Positions 52,731 to 63,775 of a stretch of DNA of 64,000 nt are shown here, one piece after another. Position numbers and translations under genes: made by a program. The first letter of the stretch is position 1; each line of letters begins with the position of its first letter. The DNA comes from Panicum virgatum. Taxonomy: Eukaryota; Streptophyta; Magnoliopsida; Poales; Poaceae. The stretch is from positions 67,330,960 to 67,394,959 of the forward strand of contig NC_053147.1 in the NCBI RefSeq assembly GCF_016808335.1, in the 5' to 3' direction. Under the pieces are notes generated by a model. That model ran no database searches. It saw only the letters and a list, made by a program, of their open reading frames with translations, and had not been told where the DNA came from.

Positions 52731-54575
52731 TGAAAGGATCGTGGCCTAAGAAGGGGGGTTGAATTGAGACTTTTTCGATTTCTATTTGTCCTTAACCTAC
52801 TTCTAGTGTTGCCCAAACCTATAGTTCAAAAACTTAGCATCTAGAACACACTAACATGAAGATTCTAGGTAGGTAAGCATACTAACATAGCCATCATCCT
52901 AGTATGAATCACACTAACAAATATAAGCTAGGCAAGAGAAGCACACTACCAAGAACAAGCTCTAAGAGGTGAAACAAGCAAACAAGAACAACTAAGAGAG
53001 CTTGAGTAAGTAAATGTTAGAATTTAATTGAGCAAGGACAAGAGACAACCGGATTTTTTCCCGTGGTGTCGAGGAGTTAACGCTCCCCCCTAATCCATTC
53101 CTTAGAACAGCTTTTTCGTTAGTGCTGATACGGTGCCTCTCCTGAAGTATACTCATACCTTTGGTGAAATAAGCTTTGATGTATCAATGTGCGCGCATAA
53201 TCCACGTTGGAGCACCTACAAAGGGTTGAGCTCCCTTGCATCACGAAGAACAAGTGATCACTAAGAATACCCCTTCTCCATCTCCGGAACGGCTGGCTTC
53301 ACACCGTGTACAATTCTTCTTCTTGGGGCTCCCACAAACTCCAAGAGCTCACCAAGAGCCTCCGATCACCAAGACCGTCTAGGTGCCGTCAAACACCAAG
53401 AGTAACAAGTCCTAAGCCTTCACTTGACCATCACTAAGTCGGTCCTAAGCTCTAGCACACTTGCAACTCTTCCAAAGGTTGAATTCTTGATAAAAATGAT
53501 TGATCTCAAGGTTTGGATGTCTTCTCTCAGTACAAGGGTGGCCTCAGGTGTTCAAGGGGTCCAAAGGCAGTTCAAATGACCTGAGGTACCACCTTATATA
53601 GGCAAGAGAACACCTAATAGCCATTATTAACTTTTCTGGAAAAAGTCAGTAGGCGTCGGATAATCCGACCCGACTCTGACCAGGGCGTCGGATCATTCGA
53701 CCCCACTGTGATCTCTACAGTAGCCGTTATATTTTAAACCTTTTGCTGATGTCATTGTCCGACGCATTAGTCCGACGCCTTTCGAATACTACGTCGGATC
53801 ATCCGGTGCTGATGGCAGAATTTTGATTTCCAAACACCTTCTCTAATCATTGTGCCGAAGGTTAGTCCGACGGTCCAACTTGCTTGTGTCGGACTATCCG
53901 GTCCTGAAGTGAATTTTTCAGCCTGAGAAAACAACCTCTCTGGTGAATGATCCGACCATTTCTCCGACGAGTCCTTTTGATCGCATCGGATCATCCAAAC
54001 ATAAAGGGATTTTTCACCCTATGAAACACTGCCTCTGAAGGATGCTCTGAGTATTACTCCGGCGCTCCTTTTCTAGCGTCGGATCATACGGGTGCTTTCG
54101 TCGGATAGTCCGACGCGGTGCTGTCGGATCATCCGGTCTCACAGTATTTTTTCTGTTTCTGCTTTTCTGACTTGGATTTGATTTGAACTTCGATTCTTTT
54201 TTTCTTCCAAGTGTTTTTCTGAGTTTCATAGCATGTCTTGAGCTGAACTTGAGCAAGTGTGCATGAAATCAAAGGCCAACTCAAAGATAGTCAAGCTACT
54301 AACTTTCGAACCCCTCTTTATAGTACGGTCACAAACTAAAAACTATAAAACATATACTAAATCAAGTGTCCTTCATCTCCTTGTGACACTTGAGTCTAGA
54401 AAGGTCCTTAATCTTTAAGATTTGAGTCCGTGTCATTGAATATGATTTTTGAGGGGTCTCCTTTCATTTGCGACTTAACGGTTAAACAATGATTCCTTCA
54501 AAACACATGTTAGTCACAAACTGTCACTAATCATCGAAACTTACCATTTAGCATCCAAGGGCCTAGATGCTTTCA
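52731..54575 (-). repeat. 3' LTR of Copia element 3 (Sirevirus-like), palindrome-rich
   Basis: 1845 bp, minus orientation TGAAAGCATC...GATCCTTTCA, followed in minus-strand terms upstream by a polypurine tract. Between 53645 and 54145 it carries about ten copies of a gtcgga..atccga or tccgg palindrome. Palindromic CGGAC/GTCCG arrays are a known mark of Sirevirus LTRs. Confidence 0.75.
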
Positions 54576-54595
54576 ATCTCCCCCTTTTTGGTGAT
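54576..54595 (-). promoter_or_regulatory. Polypurine tract of Copia element 3
   Basis: Minus-strand AAAAAGGGGGAGAT abuts the LTR start. Confidence 0.75.
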
Positions 54596-54882
54596 TGGTG
54601 ACAACACAAAGATAGAGATAACAAACATAAAATTTAAAGCGCAAAAGAAACAACACAGCACAATATAAAATAAACGAGAACCACACATGCATGTATGGAC
54701 ATGTCAAACACGATATCATACACAAAAGCCAAATGACATGTCTAGTACATCAAATCCATAAAAGCCATGAAAGGTCAAAAACACATAAAGTCCAAAAGCT
54801 CTCTAGCTCCCCCTATCTCTAGCTCCCTCTATCTATCTCCCCCTTTGGCAACAAAGCACCAAAAAAGGAAGGTTAGAGCTAA
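54596..54882 (-). other. Non-coding region upstream of the polypurine tract of Copia element 3
   Basis: Contains repeated tctagctccctctatct-type words at 54800-54845. No ORF. Confidence 0.5.
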
Positions 54883-55784
54883 CTACTCTTGGGGCGGAGA
54901 AGACTGGGTCGGAGGCATCGTGCTTGGCGCGGCGATGAAGCGGTCGACGTCGTCGTCGTCATCCGAAGAGGTAGAAGTGGTGTGCACGTCGGTCGGAGAG
55001 TGCGACGGAGCAGCCGAAGTGGTAGGAGCTGAAGACGCGAGTGAGCTGAGAACCGTGGACTCCGTCTGAGGAGCGACCGAGGTCGTGAGTGAGCTGAGAA
55101 CCGTGGAGTCTACTGAAGCACGAATAGTTGAAGGAAGAATCGGCGAAGGAGACGTGTTGTCGAACTGGAGAGTATCCACGGGCAGAGACAAGACGATCGA
55201 GGCTGGAGGACGAGACTGAGTTGTGCTCTGCTGGTGGATGTCCTGACAGAGGTGCTGCTGCTCAAGGAACTGCCTCCTCTGATCCGAGGTCATCGGTGTC
55301 TGCTGTGGGTATCCAAACACCCCTGGGTGAAGAAGTGGCGACATCGGAAACGACGCCAAGGGTGTCTGGGGCAGGCTGACAGTAGGACCAATATATAGGA
55401 GATGCTGGGTCCGTCGGGAGGAGAGGAGCTGGGCCTGAGGTGGAGCTAGTCCAGCGTGACTGTAGAGGGCCCCAAAGCAGCCAGAGAAGTACTGAAACAT
55501 TTGCTGCTGCATCTGCTGCTGCTGAAAAAGCTAAAGTCTAACTACCTCTTGGTGCTACCTCATCTCCTAGAACATGAGCATCTGGGACTCCTGCTGTCGG
55601 GCCTGCTCAACCAGAATCCGAGCCTGAGTCTCTGCCTGTCGGCTCTTCTGCTCGGCAAAAGAAAGCTGCTGATCTATAAGTGTCTGAAGTATCTGAGCAA
55701 GCATGTCCGGAATTGTCACCTGAGCCACTGTCACTGGAGGCGATGTCGGGGGCCTAATATCATGGCGTGGTGTAGCTGCCCCTG
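54883..55784 (-). pseudogene. Copia element 3: 3' ORF, possibly env-like (C-terminal part)
   Basis: Minus-strand coding-like DNA: an N-terminal piece (PPTSPPVTVAQVTIPDMLAQ), a Gln-rich coiled coil (EQKSRQAETQARILVEQAR), stops near 55530-55566, then a 209-aa frame (MFQYFSGCFGALYSH ... TSSDDDDDVDRFIAAPS) ending at 54883. Its position just upstream of the polypurine tract is where Sireviruses carry an env-like ORF, but no membrane segment is seen, so the identity is uncertain. The frame is cut at 55785 by the nested element and resumes at 61955. Confidence 0.5.
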
Positions 55785-57217
55785 TGTAAGGATTACCAGG
55801 GTGTCCGACCCTAGAGGGGGAGGGGGTGAATAGGGTCGCTAATTCGCTTTCTAACCTGGGGCTCAAACTACTTGCATAAGATAAACTTAACACGTCCTAC
55901 ACATGCTAGTTATGACTAAGGTTTATCTATGCTACTCTCTACTTACCCCAAAAGACTTGCAACCTATAGCCAATCCTAATCAAACTAACTAGGAAAGTAA
56001 AGGTACGCAAGATAGAGTAAATGCGGAAACGAAGTGCGGTAAGTAAAAAGGTACGGGAGAGAATATGCAAACTCCCGTGAAGACACCAAGACACACAATT
56101 TAACGTGGTTCGGTTAGGACACCAAGTCCCTCCCTACGTCCACGGCCACTTGTCCAACAACAACAAGTGTGATGCCGACTCTCTTCGCTTGATCACCGTC
56201 TTGCGTTCGCCACCAAGGCTTCCGGTAAGCAAAGGCTAAGTGACCCTAAGTCACCAAGACAAGGCCAACGCCACCGACTCCCTCGAAGTGTCACCAACGG
56301 CACCGTCTTCACTATCGGAGCTTCTCACCAAGAGGGGTCTCCTTCCCCGCACAAAGTGTCGTTGCCTCTCCACACCAAGTCGGAGGGTCACACGACGAGT
56401 ACACAAGATGCTTGCCGCAGCAAGGCTTTCACTCAAGCTAGTTCTCTCAAGAACTAAGCCTAATCAAGCACTAAGCACTCTCACAAGTGTGCTTAAGCCT
56501 ATATGATGTACAATGAAACTCTAAGGTGGTTGGAGAGGATCTTCAACTCTTTTATGCTTTCTTAGTCTCCAGCCCACACAAATGAGGCGTGGGGTGGCAC
56601 ATATATAGCCCAACCCCTCAAACTAGCCGTTGGGAAAAGGCTGACGAAATTCCTTAACGCCGGTTGATCCGACGCTCAGTTTTTGTCATCACCGGTTCAA
56701 CCGGTGAATGTTTTTTCCCAGCAACTAGCCATTACTGCTCCAACGGCTACTTGATCAATTGCACCGACGCTCTTGAAAAGCATCGTCGGTTTAGCCGGTG
56801 TATGTAAGCTCAGAAACCACAAAAACGGAGTCTCTGGACAACTGCACCGACGCTGTCTTCAGGCATCGTCGGTTCAACCGACACCAAACCCTAGCCTCAG
56901 CTTCTGGGTCCATTGCACCGACGCCATCATTTTTCCCATCATCGGTTCATCCGGTGCACTCTGCTGACTGAGTCTTCTCTGAGCTCATTGCACCGGTGTA
57001 TGTAATTTGCCTCACGTCGGTTTAACCGGTGAGTGCAAATTACCTCTGTCTTGGTCCTTTCGACTTGATTTCTTCGGGGTTTTGTATCTTTTCATCCCTT
57101 GGACCTATAAGCCTGATAATGATCATCTTAACACATATATTAGTCCAAGTGTTGTGTGTGTCATCAATCGCCAAAACATTATATTGAAATATGGCATGAG
57201 AGGCTATTTTCACTACA
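55785..57217 (-). repeat. 3' LTR of the gag-only element
   Basis: 1433 bp, nearly identical to 60516-61949. Region 56660-57030 holds five hairpin units of the form gcaccgacgc...gcatcgtcggtt.a.ccggtg. Confidence 0.93.
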
Positions 57218-57233
57218 ATCTCCCCATTTTTGG
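57218..57233 (-). promoter_or_regulatory. Polypurine tract of the gag-only element
   Basis: Minus-strand AAAAATGGGGAGAT next to the LTR start TGTAGTG. Confidence 0.75.
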
Positions 57234-58470
57234 TGATTGATGACAACACAACCAAAGCAAGCAAGATGAATTGCAAGAATATGAAATTGATACCAATTTG
57301 AAAAGTTATAAATTACTTAGCTTGCTCGGATGACATTTCAATGCTCATTTTAAAAGCTACCGGCATTTGATTAGTCCATAGGACGAAATACTTCCGGCTT
57401 GATAGCAATTGTGAAACAATGGCTTGTGGCCAATGTAAGACAATTGTGTGGTTTGAACCATATGAGCAATAAAAATTTTTTGTACCTTAGTCCATGAGAT
57501 CATCAAATTGACTAAGTACCTCCCCCTATCACCATGCATCCTTTTGCATTGCATTTTCCATCCCCCCTTGCTAATGGCATCATTTACTCCAGACTATTTG
57601 CTTGCTTTTAGGGTACATTTCTCCCCCTTTGTCATCAAACACCTAAAAGCTTCATAACTACTAGCAACAAGGAGCATTAGTAGCAAAAGAAATTTACTAG
57701 TGATAGAGTGTTACACCAACTAGATTTGGCATATCTCCCTTTGTTTGAACAAGCTCCCCCTTTTTCAAAGCTTGTGGCACCTCCTATCTTGACACCAATT
57801 GTGATGCTAATTGTGACTTGTAGCGGTAGTGTTCAAAGAAAATTTGAACTCATGGAGATAGCTCTAGGTGACTACAACAAATAGTACTTGTAAAGTATAT
57901 TAGTCACACAAACACAAGCTATAGAGTTAGCTCCCCCTAAATATGCGCATTAGTGTTTGAATCATTCACAAATGTATGCACTTGTATTACACATAGTAGG
58001 AGTTTAACTTTATAACTTGCTAATCATGGTACCATAAGTAAGCAATTGATATCAAAAGCATTTTTACCATGAATATGAGAGATATCAAATTACAAGATAT
58101 GCTATGGAAGACATATGCCATGTGAGAGAAACAATTAAGCTTATGTAGGTTGCAACAAGATATGATAAAGCATAGACAACCTACCCTATGAAATTTCTAG
58201 GAAAGCATATCAAATGAAAGATACCAATAGTAAAGATAAGATCATGCAATCCTAGAGAGGCATTGAGCTACAATGATGCATGAAGGATATCAAATGAAAT
58301 TGAGATCATCCTTTTACCTTGCTCATTACCTCATATGTAGGGGAGGGAAATTTGGGTCACTAATCTTTAATCCATAACTTGGCTTTAATTCAACTTTGCA
58401 TGATGCATCCCTACTCATGCATCCCAAACCTTGTCAAGCCTCCAAATTCCCCGTTGTGCTTGTTTGGTGC
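57234..58470 (-). other. Non-coding internal region of the gag-only element
   Basis: AT-rich, contains many tctccccct and ctccccctttt words. No pol-like sequence is found; this region replaces pol. Confidence 0.6.
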
Positions 58471-60413
58471 CTAAGTTTTAGGGATCCAAACCTTTTGAGA
58501 ACCATCCATGGTATGAATAATATCCTTGGGCACCCAAATAGGCCGGTTCCATCCATATGTTTTCCACCCCATGACATGAGCTACGACCTTGCCATTCTTC
58601 TTCTTTTCAATTATGTAGTAGTTGCTCTTTTGCTTGTTCTTGTGGGTGGGCTTTGTGTACATGTATGAAGCCTTCAAGTATGGAGATGTGTTTTTCTTGA
58701 TCTCCTTAGTCTTCTTGTATCCCTTCTTGCTCTTGTTCAAGTTCTTGGGCTTGCCATTTTCTTTGCCCTTTGCTTTGCCCTCTTTCTCCTTGCATTGGTA
58801 GGACTTGTGGCCTTCTTTGAAACACTTGAAGCAAGTCACGGTTTCTCCCTTCTCAAACTTCTCACGCCCGTAAGGGGGTTATCTTGAGAAGGTTGGGCTT
58901 GCTCTTGAGTGTACTTTTCCTTTGAGCCGCCTCAAGTCCGCCATTAGCCTTTTCTACCTCTTGTTTGAGCTCATCATTTTCCTTAGCAATGAGATCATCA
59001 CATGTTTCTACAATCACATCCTCATTGCAAGGGGTTAGATCACAAGAGGTAGACGCATCTACATTGATGATAGGTGTTGTACAAGGAATATTGCAAGGAA
59101 ATGATTTATCCGATGATGATTCACTTTTAGATTCAAGACTCATATTTCATTTTAAGCTCTTCATGCTCATTGTCCAACAAATTGAATTTATTTAGCAAGT
59201 TCTCATATCTTGAGACAAATGAAGCATGAAGTTTTTCTTTAGCCTTGAGAGTTTTGATTTCTTTATTTTGTTTAGTGAGATGTTCTTGTTGATTATGAAG
59301 AAGTGTCATCATCTCACTAATTTCATCACTTTCAATATCGGATTCATCATCGGCGGAGGAGTCATCACTTACATCGTTATTACCTTGTACCATGAGACAC
59401 ATGGGAGGTGGTGATGATCTCCGATGGCGATGGGTGGTGGAGCTCTTGGAATTTTTCTTGTGACTTGAGCTTTCACCACTTTTCTTGGGCTTGTAGATGG
59501 CGGAGAGAGCTTGAGATCTTGATTTGTTCTTTTTCTTCGCCATCATCTCCATCCCAACCGCACTCCCTCTAATGAGAGTTTTGTACCCAAGCTCATAGAG
59601 CTAATGTACATGCTCGGCAATCTTGCGGTGGTGGTATAGCACGGCTCTTGGATATTTTTCATCACTTGAACTTGATTCATCATCACTATCTTCCTCATTC
59701 TCTTCTTCTTATTCACTTGAGCTTGATGAGTCTTGTCGCTTTGGTTGGTGCTTGCATGAGTGCTTGGCGGCGAGACTCTTGTGGCTTGAAGAAGAGGTGG
59801 ACTCTTGTTCCTTCTTCTTTGTCATCCCCATACTATATTCATGGGCGATGATTTGATTGATGACTTGGTTTGGTGTAAGCTTGACCAAGTCATCTTTTTG
59901 CAAGAGTGAGTTGATGATGTCGTAGTCGGGCTTGCGAAGGCTTCGGAGGATCTTGCGGTTAATTTCTTCATCTTTAACTTGACTGAGACCTAAGGCATTG
60001 ATTTCATTGACAAGAGTATTTAATCGTGAGTACATGTCATGAGCATTTTCATTAGGAAGTTGCTTAAAGCTATTAAGCTCCTCGCCGAGAATATGATATT
60101 TTTGATTGGCAACATCCTTTGTGCCCTCATGATTCTCGACAATTTGCTTCCATAACTTATGAGCATTTTCATTAGCAAAAACACGATTAAACACACTATC
60201 ACATAGAGAGGACAATAGAATTGACTTAGCAATGGCATCATATTGTCTCTCGGCCTTAGTCTCATTTTTCTTGCCTAATTCGGTGACACGCCAAACATCA
60301 AGCCCACGGGCTTGGAGATGTGCTTGCATAAGCACTTTCCATCGAGGAAAACCCATGCCATCGAAAAATGGAGCCCTATCGGTACTCATCCCTTCCCCGG
60401 ACATGATACTCAC
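58471..60413 (-). pseudogene. Gag of the nested element (Copia UBN2-type) with zinc knuckle
   Basis: Starts ATG 60413. The N-terminal capsid shows FFDGMGFPRWKVLMQAHL, ANENAHKLWKQIVENHEG and YHILGEELNSFKQLPNENAH, typical of Copia UBN2 gags. After a stop near 59709 the frame continues with a basic-Ser spacer and a coiled coil (59552-59133). Two frameshifts follow before a CCHC knuckle CFKCFKEGHKSYQC (near 58830), and the protein ends VPKDIIHTMDG, KVWIPKT at 58471. It ends where protease would begin in full-length relatives. Confidence 0.85.
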
Positions 60414-60500
60414 TTGACGGTGAAGTCGACGGGTCTCCTACGAGCTTTCTCACAAATTTACCAATGGAATTGGTTAATCCTCGTAAGAGGTGTGAGACCA

Positions 60501-60514
60501 AGCTCTTATACCAA
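60501..60514 (-). promoter_or_regulatory. Primer binding site of the gag-only element
   Basis: Minus-strand TTGGTATAAGAGCT adjoins the 5' LTR end (CTTACA); one base differs from the usual Copia tRNA-Met site. Confidence 0.75.
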
Positions 60515-60515
60515 T

Positions 60516-61949
60516 TGTAAGGATCACCGGGGTGTCCGACCCTAGAGGGGGAGGGGGTGAATAGGGTCGCTAATTCGCTTTCTAACCTAGGGCTCAAACT
60601 ACTTGCATAATATAAACTTAACACGTCCTACACATGCTAGTTATAACTAAGGTTTATCTATGCTACTCTCTACTTACCCTAAAACACTTGCAACCTATAG
60701 CCAATCCTAATCAAACTAACTAGGAAAGTAAAGGTACACAAGATAGAGTAAATGCGGAAACGAAGTGCGGTAAGTAAAGAGGTAAGGGAGAGAATATGCA
60801 AACTCCCGTGAAGACACCAAGACACACGATTTAACGTGGTTCGGTTAGGACACCAAGTCCCTCCCTACGTCCACGGCCACTTGTCCAACAAGAATAAGTG
60901 TGATGCCGAGTCTCTTCGCTTGATCACCGTCTTGCGTTTGCCACCAAGGCTTCCGGCAAGCAAAGGCTAAGTGACCCCAAGTCACCAAGACAAGGCCACC
61001 GCCACCGTCTCTCTCGACGCGTCACCAACGGCACTGTCTCCACTATCGGAGCTTCTCACCAAGAGGGGTCTCCTTCCCCGCACAAAGTGTCGTTGCCTCT
61101 CCACACCAAGTCGGAGGGTCACACGACGAGTACACAAGATGCTTGCCGCAGCAAGGCTTTCACTCAAGCTAGTTCTCTCAAGAACTAAGCCTAATCAAGC
61201 ACTAAGCACTCTCACAAGTGTGCTTAAGCCTATATGGTGTACAATGAAGCTCTAAGGTGGTTGGAGAGGATCTTCAACTCTTTTATGCTTCCTTAGTCTC
61301 CAGCCCACACAAATGAGGCGTGGGGTGGCATATATATAGCCCAACCCCTCAAACTAGCCGTTGGGAAAAGGCTGACGAAATTTCTTAATGCCGGTTGATC
61401 CGACGCTCAGTTTTTGTCATCACCGGTTCAACCGGTGAATGCTTTTTCCCAGCAACTAGCCATTACTGCTCCAACGGCTACTTGATCAATTGCACCGACG
61501 CTCTTGAAAAGCATCGTCGGTTTAGCCGGTGTATGTAAGCTCAGAAACCACAAAAACGGAGTCTCTGGACAACTGCACCGACGCTTGTCTTCAGGCATCG
61601 TCGGTTCAACCGACGCCAAACCCTAACCTCAGTTTCTGGGTCCATTGCACCGACGCCATCATTTTTCCCATCATCGGTTCATCCGGTGCACTCTGCTGAC
61701 TAAGTCTTCTCTGAGCTCATTGCACCGTTGTATGTAATTTGCCTCACGTCGGTTTAACCGGTGAGTGCAAATTAACTCTGTCTTGGTCCTTTAGACCTGA
61801 TTTCTTCGGGGTTTTGTATCTTTTCATCTCTTGGACCTATAAGCATGATAATGATCATCTTAACACATATATTAGTCCAAGTGTTGTGTGTGTCATCAAT
61901 CGCCAAAACATTATATTGAAATATGGCATGAGAGGCCATTTTCGCTACA
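60516..61949 (-). repeat. 5' LTR of the gag-only element
   Basis: 1434 bp, minus orientation TGTAGCGAAAATGG...GATCCTTACA. It has the same hairpin array as the other LTR, at 61395-61765. Confidence 0.93.
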
Positions 61950-61954
61950 CCCTG

Positions 61955-62290
61955 ACGTATCGGCCTTGTCGTCGTGAGCTGCTCGTCAGACGGGAATAGT
62001 GGGAATGAAGTCCTCGTCGTCCTCGGAGTCCTCGTCGTCTGTGGCTAGGAACTAGGGCAACTGGGCCTCTACAGCTGCAAGAGAAGCGTCAGCGGCTGCG
62101 AAAGGATCCTCTGCGGCGGCTGCCTCTGCCTGTGCTCTCTTTCTGAGTCTCTACTCGGCTCTACGCTGACCTCTAGCACCCCTACGACCATCATTAGGAG
62201 CAGTGGGAGAGTACTCCTTGAACTGAGTGGTCGAGATCTCTAGATCATGCATCATCGCACCCTAATCAAGCTATGTGCGAGCGGTATGCC
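61955..62290 (-). pseudogene. Copia element 3: 3' ORF, N-terminal part
   Basis: Minus-strand coding-like DNA continuing the 55784 frame: basic (RRGARGQRRAE), Ala-rich, then acidic DDEDSEDDEDFIPTIP before the CCCTG site. Several stops. The element's pol and 5' LTR are absent; sequence changes near 62290. Confidence 0.5.
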
Positions 62291-62299
62291 ACTCAATTC

Positions 62300-62545
62300 T
62301 TTCTGTGGTAGGCGATATGCCCATCGGTAGCGAGGCGTTAGTGGTGACTTCGTCAATATCGAGAATCTACCGACTCGGTCTCTCAGCAGTGCATGTATTC
62401 ATAGGGGTGAGTGTGCGTGTCTTTGTGAGCATCTACGTATGTACCGTGTTTCGCAAAAATGTACTCATATGTGTACGATATACGCATGTATATTTTAGTG
62501 CAAGTATTCATCTGTATCTGCATTGTGTATTTTTTTAAAAAGAAA
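62300..62545 (+). mobile_element. Non-LTR (LINE/SINE-like) 3' tail fragment
   Basis: gatgacttcgtcaatatcgaga-like core, actcggtctctcagcag, cataggggtgagtgtgcgtg and repeated tgtgtacg/gtatgta words ending in a T/A-rich run resemble the 3' ends of abundant grass retroposons. The exact family is not certain. Confidence 0.4.
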
Positions 62546-63040
62546 ATAGAGAGTAGGTAATAAGTTCATAATACCTAAAATAAGGTTATCACATGTAGTT
62601 GCCAATTAATTGTCATTGTTACGCACACTTGATATTACATCATCGCTGGTACGGCGCCGTTGCTTTGGAAGCTGGTAGGCGCCAGAGCGCGCGCGGTCGC
62701 CATCGGCCGGGGCACCCCATGGCGGGCCTCGAAAAAAATTGGGTGCGGACCGTCCGCACGCCGCCTCCCGTGCGGACCCGCTCCCGATGATCCACGCGTG
62801 GCCGCAGATTTGATCCCACGCTCGTGAGGAGGAGGCTCGTTCGAGACCTGTAGGCTCGTTCTGCGGACGCACGCTCTGGCTCGGCTCGCGGGGCTCGGTT
62901 CCCAGCTTTGGCTCACGTGTCCATCAGCTTTGGCTCACTGTCCATCAGATCAACAACACCCTACGTCAGGAGCCCTAGCGTTTGGCAGCCCCCGCCAGCA
63001 AGGGCGTTTCCATATCTTTGATCGCAGCAAGTAAGGGCAG
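62546..63040. other. Upstream DNA of the CHX exon with short palindromes
   Basis: Includes GTGCGGACCGTCCGCAC (62743-62759) and a tandem 22/21-bp duplication of agctttggctcac..tccatc (62904-62946), the first unit holding a CACGTG box. No ORF supported. Confidence 0.45.
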
Positions 63041-63047
63041 CCATCCC

Positions 63048-63220
63048 AACCATAGTCACAGAAAACGGGGTCGAGGGTGCCATTCCTCGACCCGGGAACA
63101 CCGATCCCGTCCCGGAAACGCGGGGTCATTTTCGTCCCCACCTTGTAAAAACTTTTCACAAGGATCGTACCTCATTTCTCGACCCCGTCCCTCGACCCCG
63201 AATCTTTGTGACTATGATCC
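63048..63220. mobile_element. TIR MITE with catagtcacag / ctttgtgactatg ends
   Basis: Ends ccatagtcacagaaaacggg and (reversed) tcatagtcacaaagattcgg are inverted. Both sides carry ggggtcgagg and cctcgacccc words, again a palindrome-array layout. Lies about 140 bp before the CHX start codon. Confidence 0.65.
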
Positions 63221-63359
63221 CAACCACTGCAGCCGTCATGCCAGTAGGAGGACAGGTCCGTACGGAGCCGTACTAGCTAGATCTCGGCAGCAGCCAAATA
63301 GAGCGTGGGAGCTAGCTAGCTGCCTAGCTCGAAGTCAATAAGTGGAGAAGGTGGTAACA

Positions 63360-63521
63360 ATGGCGAAGGTCACGTCGCACGGGCATTCCAGGGGAGAACC
63401 CGCTGGACTACGCGCTCTGCCGCTCATCATCCTCCAGATCTGCCTTGTCGTCGTCGTCACCTGCGGCCTCGCCTACCTCCTCCGCCTGCTCCGGCAGTCC
63501 CGCGTCATCGCCGAGATCATC
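63360..63521 (+). pseudogene. CHX-type cation/proton antiporter, first exon (frame-disturbed)
   Basis: From ATG 63360 the frame encodes [35 protein letters not shown]: the first membrane helix and the RQ.RVIAEII motif of plant CHX monovalent cation/H+ exchangers of endomembranes. The family motif ENPLDYAL just before it is present but in the +1 frame (63394-63414), so a pair of small indels shifts out and back. After EII the expected GGILLGPSALG is absent and a GTAATC follows, a possible splice donor at 63522. The remainder is beyond the window or lost. Confidence 0.65.
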
Positions 63522-63661
63522 GTAATCGACCCCTCGATGACCCTTCGTTCAAGAATATGTAAAATTTTGGATAAGTAACTAAGGTCACATTGTTCCAAAT
63601 TTGTTATGTTAAAAATATAATATTGTTGTAGCACGCTACTTACCTTAATGTCGTTACTAGA
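63522..63661 (+). other. Possible intron of the CHX gene
   Basis: AT-rich after the putative donor; no CHX coding sequence. Confidence 0.35.
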
Positions 63662-63775
63662 CACTACGGGATCCGGCCTATTTGTCATGTGCCTTTGGCA
63701 CAAGGCAAAGTCCCTGAAGCACACGGCACACGGCGAACTCTTAGACACACAGCAAATGTTCGTTGTCCGATAGTG
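63662..63775. mobile_element. 114-bp CACTA-type MITE with AGA target duplication
   Basis: Begins CACTACGGGATCC and ends (reversed) CACTATCGGACAACG. It carries ggcacaaggcaaag and cacacggc subterminal words typical of grass CACTA ends. AGA flanks it at 63659-63661 and 63776-63778, the 3-bp target size of the CACTA superfamily. Confidence 0.82.

Larger units (their letters stand above)
55785..61949 (-). mobile_element. Complete gag-only LTR retrotransposon nested in Copia element 3
   Basis: 6165 bp: LTRs at 55785-57217 and 60516-61949, primer site and polypurine tract in place, and a perfect 5-bp target duplication CCCTG (55780-55784 and 61950-61954). The only coding capacity is a Copia-type gag. 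Across the duplication the host frame of Copia element 3 is continuous. It must have moved with enzymes from another element. Confidence 0.93.
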
